Below, piece after piece: positions 48,962-57,344 of a stretch of 57,344 nt of DNA. Position 1 is the first letter of the stretch. Each line of letters begins with the position of its first letter. The stretch comes from JAPUIN01 sp041580375 (GTDB lineage: Bacteria; Acidobacteriota; Polarisedimenticolia; Gp22-AA2). A program made the position numbers and the translations under genes. The notes under the pieces are model-generated. The model was not told the origin of the DNA and did not search any database. It saw nothing but the letters and a program-made list of their open reading frames with translations. The stretch covers positions 1 to 57,344 of the forward strand of contig JBFGDZ010000001.1 of NCBI GenBank assembly GCA_041580375.1, read 5' to 3'.

Positions 48962-49492
48962 ATGAAAAGCGTCACGTCGTCGGGGACCATGCACCCGTCA
49001 GGCCGTCCCGGGCTCTCCATCCCGGCCGCGCTCCGGGCGATCGCCGTGCTGGCCGTCATCGCGGCGGCCGCGATGCCGGGGTCTCCGGCTCTCGCGCAGC
49101 AGGAGGAACGCGGATCCGATCTCACGGTCGGACCGGCGGCGATCTGCAGGGACGTGCAGGAGCGGGAGCCGGTGGGCAGCGCCTCCACGTTTTCCCGGGA
49201 CGTCGGGCGGCTGTACTGCTTCACGCGCGTGAACGGCGCGACCGATCCGACCCACGTGACCCACATCTGGTTCCACGAGGATCGCGAAGTGCACCGCATG
49301 GATCTGAGGGTCGACAGCCCGTCCTGGCGCACCTGGACCTACAAGACGATCCCGCCCGAATGGACCGGCTCGTGGAGGGTGGACGTCCAGGACGCCGACG
49401 GCGTCATCATCTACTCGATCCCGTTCACCGTCTCGGAGGGCGCCGGGTCCGGCGGCGATGAAGCGGCCCCGGATCGTCCGCCGGGCGACTAG
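48962..49492 (+). CDS. Exported DUF2914 protein
   Basis: From ATG 48962, seven bases after GGGAGG, the protein is 176 residues. It has a signal peptide (AIAVLAVIAAAAMPGSPALA) and a DUF2914 domain: ICRDVQEREPVGSASTFSRD, GRLYCFTRVNGATDPTHVTH, HIWFHEDREVHRMDLRV, and TGSWRVDVQDADGVIIYSIP. The domain is a beta-sandwich of unknown role, often periplasmic. The acidic C-terminal tail is disordered. Confidence 0.8.
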   Translation: MKSVTSSGTMHPSGRPGLSIPAALRAIAVLAVIAAAAMPGSPALAQQEERGSDLTVGPAAICRDVQEREPVGSASTFSRDVGRLYCFTRVNGATDPTHVTHIWFHEDREVHRMDLRVDSPSWRTWTYKTIPPEWTGSWRVDVQDADGVIIYSIPFTVSEGAGSGGDEAAPDRPPGD

Positions 49493-49537
49493 GGGTTTCG
49501 TCTGACCGATTCGGATTCGAGACGGCCCGACGAGGGG

Positions 49538-49954
49538 ATGCTGGTCGCCCATTTCAAGGACGGCCAGATTCGCAAGGGGTTTTCGCGCGATTTCGATCCG
49601 CAGCGAGAATCGTTCCATCTCGTGCGCCGCGAAGGGGAGATCGCCAGCTCGGAGGAGATCCTGCTGGAGGATCTGAAGGCGCTCTTCCACGTCAAGACAT
49701 GGGGGCGCGAGGATCGCCACCGCGGCGTGATGCCCGGGTTCCCGGACCGCTCCGTGCCCCCGCCGTCGGATCGGTCCGGATTGACGCGGACCGTCCTGGA
49801 GTTCTACGACGGGGAGAAGATCTTCTGCTACGCCTCCGACTACGATCCGGGCCGGCGCGGGTTCTACGCGCTGCCGGCCGACCCGGCCGACAACAACCGC
49901 AAGATCTACGTGCTCAACTCCTCGCTCGTAAACATCCAGTTCATCCGGGAGTGA
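49538..49954 (+). CDS. Conserved-looking hypothetical protein
   Basis: The 138-residue soluble protein begins MLVAHFKDGQIRKGFSRDFD and has a two-part pattern in which a similar motif returns later (LEFYDGEKIFCYASDYDPGR), suggesting two small beta domains. It ends IYVLNSSLVNIQFIRE. It has no signal peptide. The next gene begins two bases after its stop. Function is not recognised; the pattern recalls small domains fused to PilZ proteins, but no PilZ motif is present. Confidence 0.65.
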   Translation: MLVAHFKDGQIRKGFSRDFDPQRESFHLVRREGEIASSEEILLEDLKALFHVKTWGREDRHRGVMPGFPDRSVPPPSDRSGLTRTVLEFYDGEKIFCYASDYDPGRRGFYALPADPADNNRKIYVLNSSLVNIQFIRE

Positions 49955-49955
49955 C

Positions 49956-50534
49956 GTGATCGGCGGTACGGCGCGACGCCTGCTGATCCTCGCGGCGGCG
50001 ATGCTCATCGCCTCCGAGGCGAACCGGGTGGCGGCGGGTCCGCGTCCTCCCAAGAGCCCGCCCGCGCTGATCCTCGCCACAACCGGCGGCCGGGAGCGGC
50101 TGGTGGAAGCGGCCGACCTCACTTTCGCGTCCTTCGAGCGCATCTACCACCGCAGGAGGGCGGCGGCCGGCGAGCTCCCGCAGGGGCCGCGCGTGGACGT
50201 CGAGAGCAGGCGACGCGAGTGCGCCTGCGTGCGGCTGGCGGACTGGTCGCGGATCAAGTTCAAGGAGCTCCGACAGATCGAGATCGAGTACCCGCGGGAC
50301 GGCCCCGCCGCCCTGCTGCGGCTCACCCGCGACGACGGTTCGATCCAGGTGCTTCCGGCGGAACGGCTGTACGGCGCCGGCGAACCGCTCCCTCCCCGCT
50401 TCGTCGCCACCGTCGACGGCGTCCTGCGCGAGTACCGGCTGATCCGCGCGGAGGCCGGACACGATCGGTGGCCCGACGAGCGCCTGGTGCGCATCCTGCT
50501 GCAGCGCCCGGCGGTGAAGAAGCGGGATCGCTAG
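49956..50534 (+). CDS. Exported hypothetical protein
   Basis: The 192-residue protein starts at GTG 49956 with a signal peptide (RLLILAAAMLIASEANRVAAG). The mature part contains EVxR-type strands (LADWSRIKFKELRQIEIEY; LLRLTRDDGSIQVLPAERLY) and a C-terminal basic end. No known family is recognised. It is nearly fused to the preceding gene (one base between), which suggests joint expression. Confidence 0.6.
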   Translation: MIGGTARRLLILAAAMLIASEANRVAAGPRPPKSPPALILATTGGRERLVEAADLTFASFERIYHRRRAAAGELPQGPRVDVESRRRECACVRLADWSRIKFKELRQIEIEYPRDGPAALLRLTRDDGSIQVLPAERLYGAGEPLPPRFVATVDGVLREYRLIRAEAGHDRWPDERLVRILLQRPAVKKRDR

Positions 50535-50593
50535 GGGCCCGTCCCCGCCTCCCGCCGGATCGCGCCCCGGCGCTATGGTAGTCTCTCGCCGCG

Positions 50594-53500
50594 ATGAGCC
50601 GTGATGCGCGCGCACTGCGATCGCTTGCCCTGATCGTCGCGGTCTCGGGAGCGGCGGGACTGACCCACGAAGTCGTGTGGGCGCGCGCGCTGGGCCAGAC
50701 CCTCGGCCACTCCCTTCAGTCCCTCACGGCCGTCCTGGTCGCCTTCCTCGGCGGCCTCGGTCTGGGCGCGGTCGTTGCCTCCCGGCGCGCCGGGCGTACG
50801 ATCTCCCCGCTGCGTGCCTTCGCCGCCCTCGAGGTCGGGATCGCGGCGTGGGGCGTGGCATCTCCCTGGATCGCGCGGGGCGTCCGCGAGGGGATCGTCG
50901 CTTTCACAGGAGCTTTTCCCACTGTTCCGTACGGAATGCCGCTGCGTTTCGCGGCCGCGTGTCTGGCGATCGCTCCTCTCACCCTGGCCATGGGCGCGAC
51001 CTTCCCGTTTCTGATCCGCGAGGGCCGCCGCCGCGGCGCCGAGTCGGCCGCCTGCACCCGGACGCTTTACGGATGGAACACGATCGGCGGCGCCCTCGGG
51101 GCGGGCGCGGGCTCGTTCCTGCTCCTGCCCTGGCTCGGTACGGAGGGCGCATTCCAGGCCGCCGCCGCCGGAAACCTGATCGCCGCCTGCGCGGCGCTGG
51201 CTTCGAGCCGCCGGCGAGCCGCGCCCACGCCCGAGGCCGCGGCGCCGGAGGACGAGGTGGACGGCGCGGCGCCCGGACGCGCGCGCCGCCGGGGGCCCGC
51301 TTCCCTGATCGTCGCGATCACCGCGGCCGCGCTCTCGGGCGCGGCGGGGGGGCTGCTGCAGCTGGGCTGGACGCGGGCGATGACCCTCGCGTTCGGGTCC
51401 TCCGTCTTCGCCCTCGGGATCTCGCTCACCGCCTACATCCTGGGCATCGGGATCGGGCCCCTGATCGTCACGCGCCGCATCCTCCGACCGGGCCGCGAAA
51501 CGGGCGTCGCGGCGGTCTTGTTCTGGATCGTCGGCGCATCATCTCTGGCTCTCCTCCCCGCCTTCGGGAGGATGCCGGTTCTGGCGGCGCATCTGTCCGG
51601 GCGCCTCGACGCCTCGCCCGTCCTCATGCTCGCCGCGCAGTTCGCGGTCGTGTTCCTGTGTCTTCTCGTGCCGACGCTGGCGCAGGGAGCGGCCTTCCCC
51701 GTGCTCGTCCTGATCGGCGAGGGCAACGGCCGCGTTCCGTCCCACCGCGCGGCCGCCCTCGTGTACGGGGTCTCCACCTGGGGGCTGGTGGCGGGGCTGG
51801 GCGCAGGCGGCCTCCTGCTGATCCCGGCGATCGGGGCGGAGCGCTCGCTGCGCGCGGCCGCGTGCGGCGCGCTGCTGCTGTCGCTGATCTTCGCGCTCCC
51901 CGGACTCGCCCGCGGCCGCGCGTCCCGACCCCGCCCGCTCCGTCAGGCGGCGGCGACCGCTCTCATGCTGATGCCCTGGGTCCTGCTGACCCTGCCGCGC
52001 TGGGACCGGGACGTGCTCGCATCGGGCGGGTTTCTCTACGGGCCGGTCTACAAGGCGGCTCTGGGCCGGGGCACGCTGGCCGAGCTGATGCGCCGACGCG
52101 GCGAGGTCCTTTACGAAAACGAGAGCGGCGAGGCGCTGGTCACCGTGCGACGGAGCCGCGCCGGCGTCCTCTCCCTGCAGATCAACGGCCGCACCGAGGC
52201 GTCCACCGGCGGCGACATGGGCACGCAGCTTCTCTCCGCTCATCTGCCCATGCTTCTTCATCCCCGGCCGCAGGACGTCCTGATCGTCGGCCTGGCGAGC
52301 GGCGTCACCGCGGGCGCGGCGGCGCGGTACCCCGCGCGGCACATCCGCGTCGTCGAGATCGTCCCCGCCGTGGTGGAGGCGGGCCGGCTCTTCTCGTCCC
52401 ACAACGGCAACGTGCTCGACGACCCGCGCCTCCGGATCGTGCTTGACGACGCGCGCGCCCATCTGCTCACGGCGCGCGAACGGTACGACGTCATCATCTC
52501 GCAGCCGTCCAACCCCTGGATCGCGGGCGTCGCCAACCTCTTCACGGTCGAGTTCTACGAGCTGATCCGCGCGCACATGCGGCCGGGCGGACTGTTCTGT
52601 CAGTGGGTGCAGGCCTACCGCATCGATCCTGCCGACCTGCGGGGCATCGTCGCCTCGTTCCTGCACGTCTTCCCCGAGGCGACGCTGTGGGAGGAGTCGG
52701 CGGGGAGCGGCGACTACTTTCTCATCGGCGGCGATCGCCCCGTGCGCGTCGACGCCGCGCGTCTCCACGGGCCGGAGGGCTCGGCGGCGTTCGAGGATCT
52801 CGAGCGGGCCGGCATCCGCGACGACGCCGACCTGCTCGCGCGCTTCGTGGCCGGACCCCGGGAACTGCGTGGCTTCTCGGCCCAGGCCTCCCTGCAGACG
52901 GACGATCGGCTCGATCTCGAGCGGCGCGCTCCGCTGGCGCTGTTCCGCCGGACCCTGCGCGATCAAGTCGCCGCCCTCAACCGGCATCGCCAGCCGGTGC
53001 TGCCGCTGATCGCGCAGGGCGACGCGATCGATCCGGGTCTGGTGGAGAGGCTCGGCCGCCGGCTCCGGGAGCGCGAGGTCCGCCTCGGCATCCTCGAGGG
53101 CCTCGAGGAGTCCGACCTCGGGGCGCTGGCGGACCCGTTCATGGCGGCCGGCCTCGACGCACTGCGTGCGGGACGGTTCGTGGAGGCGATCCCGGCGCTG
53201 CAGCGCGCCGCCACCCAGAATCCGGACAGCGGCGCCGCCGGCCTGCTCCTGGGCGAAGCGTACCGCGCCTCCGGCCTGGCCGAAGCCGCCGCCGTCGTCC
53301 TGCGCGAGACGGTCGCGATGCGGCCGAATCTGGCCGCCGCGTGGAACGCCCTCGGGCGCTCGCTGTGGACGCTGGGACGGGCCGGTGAGGCCCGCGCGGC
53401 GTTCGAGGAGGCGATCCGTCGGGGCGGTCCGTTCGCCGCCGCCCGCAACAACCTGGGGATCGTCCTGCTCGAATCGGGAGATCCGATCGCCGCCCGCCGC

Positions 53501-53845
53501 GCCTTCGAGTCCGCTCTCGCCGACGACCCGCAACTGGCCGCCGCGCACGCGAACCTCGGGCTGGCCCTCAAGCGATCCGGCGATTCCGAAGGCGCGGAGC
53601 GATCGTACCGTGCGGCCCTCGCTCTGGATCCGCTCAACACCGACGCGCGCTACAACCTCGCGGAGCTGCTGCGCGCCACGGCGCGCGAGGAGGCGGCCCG
53701 GGATGAGCTCACGCGCATTCTCGCGATCGATCCGTCCGATGAGCAGGCGCGCTCGGCTCTCGACGAGATGGGAGCCTCCGCCGGGGGAGGTTCCTCAGGC
53801 GTAGAGCGGCGCCGGCGCGTCCCGGCCCCCGCACCAGGAGGGTAG
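50594..53845 (+). CDS. Membrane-spanning spermidine-synthase-like protein with TPR tail
   Basis: The 1083-residue protein has about a dozen membrane helices in residues 1-470 (for example LTAVLVAFLGGLGLGAVVAS, GLVAGLGAGGLLLIPAIGAE). A spermidine-synthase-like methyltransferase fold follows at about 495-720 (DVLIVGLASGVTAGAAARYP; VVEIVPAVVEAGRLFSSHNG; LDDARAHLLTARERYDVIIS; QPSNPWIAGVANLFTVEFYE). TPR repeats occupy about 850-1060 (NPDSGAAGLLLGEAYRASGL; AWNALGRSLWTLGRAGEARA; LAAAHANLGLALKRSGDSEG). This architecture is common in uncultured lineages; polyamine synthesis by it is unproven. Its last 51 bases overlap the convergent STAS gene. Confidence 0.85.
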   Translation: MSRDARALRSLALIVAVSGAAGLTHEVVWARALGQTLGHSLQSLTAVLVAFLGGLGLGAVVASRRAGRTISPLRAFAALEVGIAAWGVASPWIARGVREGIVAFTGAFPTVPYGMPLRFAAACLAIAPLTLAMGATFPFLIREGRRRGAESAACTRTLYGWNTIGGALGAGAGSFLLLPWLGTEGAFQAAAAGNLIAACAALASSRRRAAPTPEAAAPEDEVDGAAPGRARRRGPASLIVAITAAALSGAAGGLLQLGWTRAMTLAFGSSVFALGISLTAYILGIGIGPLIVTRRILRPGRETGVAAVLFWIVGASSLALLPAFGRMPVLAAHLSGRLDASPVLMLAAQFAVVFLCLLVPTLAQGAAFPVLVLIGEGNGRVPSHRAAALVYGVSTWGLVAGLGAGGLLLIPAIGAERSLRAAACGALLLSLIFALPGLARGRASRPRPLRQAAATALMLMPWVLLTLPRWDRDVLASGGFLYGPVYKAALGRGTLAELMRRRGEVLYENESGEALVTVRRSRAGVLSLQINGRTEASTGGDMGTQLLSAHLPMLLHPRPQDVLIVGLASGVTAGAAARYPARHIRVVEIVPAVVEAGRLFSSHNGNVLDDPRLRIVLDDARAHLLTARERYDVIISQPSNPWIAGVANLFTVEFYELIRAHMRPGGLFCQWVQAYRIDPADLRGIVASFLHVFPEATLWEESAGSGDYFLIGGDRPVRVDAARLHGPEGSAAFEDLERAGIRDDADLLARFVAGPRELRGFSAQASLQTDDRLDLERRAPLALFRRTLRDQVAALNRHRQPVLPLIAQGDAIDPGLVERLGRRLREREVRLGILEGLEESDLGALADPFMAAGLDALRAGRFVEAIPALQRAATQNPDSGAAGLLLGEAYRASGLAEAAAVVLRETVAMRPNLAAAWNALGRSLWTLGRAGEARAAFEEAIRRGGPFAAARNNLGIVLLESGDPIAARRAFESALADDPQLAAAHANLGLALKRSGDSEGAERSYRAALALDPLNTDARYNLAELLRATAREEAARDELTRILAIDPSDEQARSALDEMGASAGGGSSGVERRRRVPAPAPGG

Positions 53846-54175
53846 GTTCCGGAGCGCCGGGCGCCCCTGCAGCGGCTCGAGCAGCCCGCTCAGGAGGAGC
53901 ATCCTGCGGAGGGCCTTCCGGGGCCGCCGCACCCGGAGATCGGCGCCCCGGCGGCGGGCCTCGTCCAGACATCGGGCGAGCACGCCGAGGCCGGCGCAGT
54001 CGGTGAAGGGCACGCCGGACAGATCCAGGATGACGTCGCGCGCGCCGGCGTCGAGGAGCGCGCGAACGCGGCGCGGCAGCGCCCGGCTGCCGCGGCCGGC
54101 GGCGAGCGGGCCGAGCAGGGTCACTGTGCTCCGGGTTCCGTTGGTGGCCACGCGGATTCTGCAGATTCGCGACAT
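53795..54175 (-). CDS. STAS-domain protein (anti-sigma factor antagonist-like)
   Basis: The 126-residue protein begins behind AGGAGGAA. It has a STAS fold (STVTLLGPLAAGRGSRALPR; DVILDLSGVPFTDCAGLGVL; DEARRRGADLRVRRPRKALR). In SpoIIAA-like antagonists the motif is D-S-S-G with a phosphorylatable Ser; here it is D-C-A-G, so phosphoregulation at that position appears lost. No kinase or sigma factor is adjacent. It overlaps the convergent TPR gene by 51 bases. Confidence 0.82.
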   Translation of the reverse strand: MSRICRIRVATNGTRSTVTLLGPLAAGRGSRALPRRVRALLDAGARDVILDLSGVPFTDCAGLGVLARCLDEARRRGADLRVRRPRKALRRMLLLSGLLEPLQGRPALRNLPSWCGGRDAPAPLYA

Positions 54176-54269
54176 CGCCGTTCCTCCTGCGCCCGCCAGC
54201 GCTCTACCCCTCTGTTACGCGCGGGGGCGCTTGCGGGTTCCCGGAGGAGGGATCGGGTCGTGGTCGCGC

Positions 54270-55739
54270 TCACCGGGGATCGGCCGCGGTGCCTCCCGTC
54301 TCCGCATCCCCGGCGCCGTCGGTTCCGGCCGCCCCGGAAACGGGGTCCTCTTCCTTCGCGGACTTCAAGGCCGCCTCCGTCACTTCTCCCAGGAGGTGCC
54401 GGATGCGCTGGAGCGCGGCCGCCTCGACCAGGGCGAGGGGGCGCCAGGCCATGTCGCGCACCGGGAGGCGCCCCGAGGCGTCGGGCCGGCCGAACAGGAG
54501 GTGCTGCGAGGCCGTCCCGGCGTCATCGCCGCCGTCCCGCGAGCGGATCGTCAGGTCGAGCACCGGACGCGAGGCGATCGCGGAGCGGAGCTTCTCGTCC
54601 GGGTCGTCGGCGAAGGCCACGGCCCTCGTCGTGCCCAGCACCCGGAGCAGCGCGTCGACGATCTCGTCCTGCACCTCCCCCTCGACCCGGCCGCTGACGT
54701 TCCAGATCCGGCCCTCCCCGCGCGCGATCACGACCGCGGCCCCGCCATCGATCGACGCCGTGATCGACTCGATGCGATACTGACTGACACCGAGGATCTC
54801 CTTGCGCCTCAGGTCGAACGGCGGCGTCCGGATCTTCTTCCAGATGCCGTCCGGCACCTTGACCACGGCGCCGCCCTCCGCCCGCCGGACGTAGCGGTCG
54901 TCCCCCACGGCGGCCCCGAACGAGATGGTCCTCTCCTCCTCCCACCCGTTCTGCATCACGCTCACACGGGCAGCGGGCGGGTCCAGGCCGAACCGCCTCA
55001 GATCCTGCGCCGAGGGGGACTCCGCGACGAATTCGGTGGCGCGCAGGCGGTCGACCGCGCCGAGCAGGTCCGTCACGGTCGGCCCGTCCGCGGGCGCCGG
55101 GACCGGCTCCAACATCCGCCAGCCGGTCGCCGGCTTCTCCAGGAGCACGCTCCCCGTCCCGAGCTCGATACGGACGCTCGTGGCCTTCCAGGGATCGATC
55201 GTGAGGAGCGATTTGTCCCGGAGCGCGAACAGGTCCCGGTCCGACGCGTCGCCGATGGCGGAGGACACGACGCCCACGTCCCCGCTCTCCGGCAGGAGCA
55301 CGTAGACCGATCCTCCGATCGGATGGGTTCCCCCGATCGCCAGCGCGCGCTCCTCCCCGGACGGCGCCAGGATCGCCGTCACGGTCGCGCGCGGAGGGTC
55401 CAGGCCGTAGGGCGCGAGATCCTCCGGCGCCTCGATGCGGCGCTCCACGCGGGCGAGCTCGAGCGAGGACAGCAGGCCCTCGACGGCATCGCGATCCGCG
55501 CCGGCGTCCAGCGGCTCGACGATCCGAAATTCCTCGCCGTCCGGCTCCAGCCGCACGCGGCCGCGCTCGTTCTCGAGAACCAACGCCTGGAGATCGGATC
55601 GATCGAACGGCAGGGGCCTCGCCCGGCTCTCCTCGGCGCGCCGTCGCCCCGCCTCGCCCCGGAACTCGACGACGTAAACGTAGATCCCGAGTCCCAAAAG
55701 CAAAAAGATCGCGACGAGCGGTCCGGGCCGGATCTTCAC
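54270..55739 (-). CDS. DUF4340 protein of a GldG-type transport locus
   Basis: The 489-residue protein has one N-terminal membrane helix (VAIFLLLGLGIYVYVVEF) and a long periplasmic region with two repeated DUF4340-type halves: LVLENERGRVRLEPDGEEFR, YGLDPPRATVTAILAPSGE, then FGLDPPAARVSVMQNGWEEE. The tail is acidic and disordered. It follows the GldG-like gene by ten bases. DUF4340 proteins usually accompany gliding-type ABC exporters; the exact role is unknown. Confidence 0.85.
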   Translation of the reverse strand: MKIRPGPLVAIFLLLGLGIYVYVVEFRGEAGRRRAEESRARPLPFDRSDLQALVLENERGRVRLEPDGEEFRIVEPLDAGADRDAVEGLLSSLELARVERRIEAPEDLAPYGLDPPRATVTAILAPSGEERALAIGGTHPIGGSVYVLLPESGDVGVVSSAIGDASDRDLFALRDKSLLTIDPWKATSVRIELGTGSVLLEKPATGWRMLEPVPAPADGPTVTDLLGAVDRLRATEFVAESPSAQDLRRFGLDPPAARVSVMQNGWEEERTISFGAAVGDDRYVRRAEGGAVVKVPDGIWKKIRTPPFDLRRKEILGVSQYRIESITASIDGGAAVVIARGEGRIWNVSGRVEGEVQDEIVDALLRVLGTTRAVAFADDPDEKLRSAIASRPVLDLTIRSRDGGDDAGTASQHLLFGRPDASGRLPVRDMAWRPLALVEAAALQRIRHLLGEVTEAALKSAKEEDPVSGAAGTDGAGDAETGGTAADPR

Positions 55740-55749
55740 GACCGGGCCC

Positions 55750-57344
55750 TCAGAGGCGGCGCCGACGGATCCAGATCGCGACGCCGGCGGTCGCGATCGA
55801 GATCGGCATCAGCGCCACGATGGTCCAGAAGTAATAGAAGATCTGCGCCGAGCTCAGAATGACCAGATGCGGCTCGCTCGTCTTCGGCCGGATGGAGACG
55901 AGCTCCTCCCGCTCCGCCAGCCAGGCGATCGCGCTGAGGCCCAGATCGCCGTTCCCCGACGCGTTGAAATAGGCATTGGTGAGAAAGTCGGAGTCGCCGA
56001 AAAGGACGAGCCGCGTCTCCGGATCGCCCGCCGCGTCGCCCTCGCCGTCCGGCGCGTCCTCCGCCGGGTCGTCCTCGCCGGACGGACCGTTCCCCCCTGC
56101 CGGGGCGTCCGCTCGGTCGCGGATCGCGCGCCGGATCGCCGCCCCGACGATCACGGGACCCTTCGTGTCCACACCCCCATCGAAGGTGATGCGGCCGCTC
56201 TCCACCTCGGTCTGGGTCGATTCACCCCACGAGACCTCGGAGGTGCTCGCCAGCCGGCTCGCGATCACGCCCTCGGGGAGCGTCGCCGCGATCTCGATCG
56301 ACGACGCCATCGGGTAGAACGTCTGGTACTCGAAGCTCTTCGTAATCGGGTGGTAAAGATCGTAGCCCCCGGTCTGCACCATCGGGACGCGCGCGTCTCC
56401 GCCGAAGATCTGGGTCACCTTGTCGATGATGACGTCCCTGCGGACCGCGAGACCGTACGCGCGGAGTAGGTCCGACAGGCCCGCGTCGGTGCCGGGATCG
56501 AGGAGGATGAGCGCGCGCCCTCCGGCGTCCAGGTAGCTCCTGAGGGTCGCGACCTCCTCCGTCAGGAACGCCTTGTCCGGCCCGGGTACGATCAGAAGGC
56601 TCGCGTCCTCCGGAACGCCGGCCGTGAGGGAGACGGGGGCGACGCGGTAGTGCTGTTTCGTCAACGCCTCCTTGAGGAGCGAGAGGCCCCTCCGATCGCC
56701 GTCCTCGGGATTCGACTCGCCGTGGCCGCCGGTCACGTAGGCGACCGGCTCCGCGTCGCGCGTCACCTTGATCAGGGCGTTGGTGAGCGATTCCTCGTCG
56801 GCCGACGTGATGCGGCTCTCCCGGTCGCCGCTCTCGAAGACGATGGTCCCGTAGTCCCGGATCTCGTAACGGCGGACCTCGCCGGGGTTCTTGTCCGGGT
56901 CGACGAATCGCCACGACAGTCGGCCGCTGTGGTAACGGTACTCGTCCACGAGATCTTCGAGCCGGCCGCGGCCCGGCTCCTCCTCGCGGTAGAACGCCGT
57001 CGCACGCACCTCGCGCGGCAGGCTCTCCAGGACGCGGATCGTCTGCTCGCTGAGCGAGAACACCTTGCTCTCGGTGGCGTCGTAGCGCGCGTGGTGCCGG
57101 CCCGCAACGAAATTCACCAGCCCGACGACGGCCACGACCGTGAGGATGTAGCCCGCGCTCGCACCCGCCGCCCGCCCCCGGCGTCCCTTCAGGAACCGGA
57201 CCACCCGTTCGCGATCGAGCACGAGGCCTCCGATCAGCAGGACCGCGCCCAGTCCTCCGATCGAGAGCGCGAGCGGCCGGCGCTCGGGCACGACCGTGGT
57301 GAGGACGAACGCGAGCACCATCAGCGCGGCGCCCGCTCCGGGTC
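55750..57344 (-). CDS. GldG-like ABC-transporter auxiliary protein (5' end outside window)
   Basis: The frame is open to the right edge, and the upstream codons (PGAGAAL) extend a hydrophobic segment, so the true start is probably outside; the first ATG inside is at 57321. Visible are membrane helices near the N-terminus (PLALSIGGLGAVLLIGGLVL; AGYILTVVAVVGLVNFVAG) and the GldG/ABC_transp_aux domain (YDATESKVFSLSEQTIRVLE; VAYVTGGHGESNPEDGDRRG; GGRALILLDPGTDAGLSDLL; LVLFGDSDFLTNAYFN). A last helix precedes WIRRRRL. The ABC ATPase and permease should lie to the right. Confidence 0.87.
   Translation of the reverse strand, partial: PGAGAALMVLAFVLTTVVPERRPLALSIGGLGAVLLIGGLVLDRERVVRFLKGRRGRAAGASAGYILTVVAVVGLVNFVAGRHHARYDATESKVFSLSEQTIRVLESLPREVRATAFYREEEPGRGRLEDLVDEYRYHSGRLSWRFVDPDKNPGEVRRYEIRDYGTIVFESGDRESRITSADEESLTNALIKVTRDAEPVAYVTGGHGESNPEDGDRRGLSLLKEALTKQHYRVAPVSLTAGVPEDASLLIVPGPDKAFLTEEVATLRSYLDAGGRALILLDPGTDAGLSDLLRAYGLAVRRDVIIDKVTQIFGGDARVPMVQTGGYDLYHPITKSFEYQTFYPMASSIEIAATLPEGVIASRLASTSEVSWGESTQTEVESGRITFDGGVDTKGPVIVGAAIRRAIRDRADAPAGGNGPSGEDDPAEDAPDGEGDAAGDPETRLVLFGDSDFLTNAYFNASGNGDLGLSAIAWLAEREELVSIRPKTSEPHLVILSSAQIFYYFWTIVALMPISIATAGVAIWIRRRRL

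Overview
This is a gene-dense, high-GC bacterial chromosome segment. An outer membrane is implied by a complete Tol-Pal module, an apolipoprotein N-acyltransferase and an outer-membrane barrel-like protein. Gene content and style would fit Acidobacteriota or a neighbouring deep lineage, but that is an impression only. I see no prophage, IS element, integron, CRISPR array or replication origin. No gene-free stretch exceeds about 210 bases.

Layout. (1) 1-15687, minus strand: recN, coaD, a PLP aminotransferase, an NfeD/slipin pair, a GGDEF diguanylate cyclase, a SPOR protein, an MshEN-domain protein with a decayed GspE/PilB ATPase core, lnt, prfB with its programmed frameshift, then the heat-shock operon hrcA-grpE-dnaK-dnaJ (dnaJ cut by the left edge) behind a perfect CIRCE operator. 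(2) 15840-24258, plus strand: tolQ-tolR-tolA/tonB-tolB-pal-cpoB, rpsT, hsp20 and lon. (3) 24248-28538, minus strand: an RNA decay/repair set, rnr-archease-rtcB. (4) 28741-32571, plus strand: a very regular FG-GAP/VCBS repeat protein with thrombospondin type 3 repeats, then tRNA-Leu(CAG). (5) 32953-42858, minus strand: a tightly overlapped operon for anaerobic benzoyl-CoA degradation, had-oah-GNAT-dch-bcrC-bcrB-bcrA-bcrD-SDR-GNAT-Rrf2. (6) 43003-48398, minus strand: a lipoprotein, a barrel-like protein and a 2-oxoacid:ferredoxin oxidoreductase (korA, korB) bracketed by two CBS-domain proteins. (7) 48599-57344: small or poorly known exported proteins, a membrane/spermidine-synthase/TPR fusion, a STAS protein, and a DUF4340-GldG pair running off the right edge.

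How it fits together. Region 5 encodes the ATP-dependent class I benzoyl-CoA reductase (BcrCBAD) and the three enzymes that follow it: dienoyl-CoA hydratase (Dch), hydroxyenoyl-CoA dehydrogenase (Had) and oxoenoyl-CoA ring hydrolase (Oah). Region 6 encodes a fused-subunit KorAB that could regenerate the reduced ferredoxin this reductase consumes. The terminal Rrf2 regulator and adjacent GNAT resemble the BadM/BadL pair that controls benzoate genes in Rhodopseudomonas, and an AT-rich inverted repeat lies in the predicted had promoter. The ferredoxin, benzoate-CoA ligase and lower beta-oxidation genes are not in the window. A second noteworthy set is the GGDEF cyclase co-transcribed with an MshEN pseudo-ATPase, which looks like a local cyclic-di-GMP producer and receptor.
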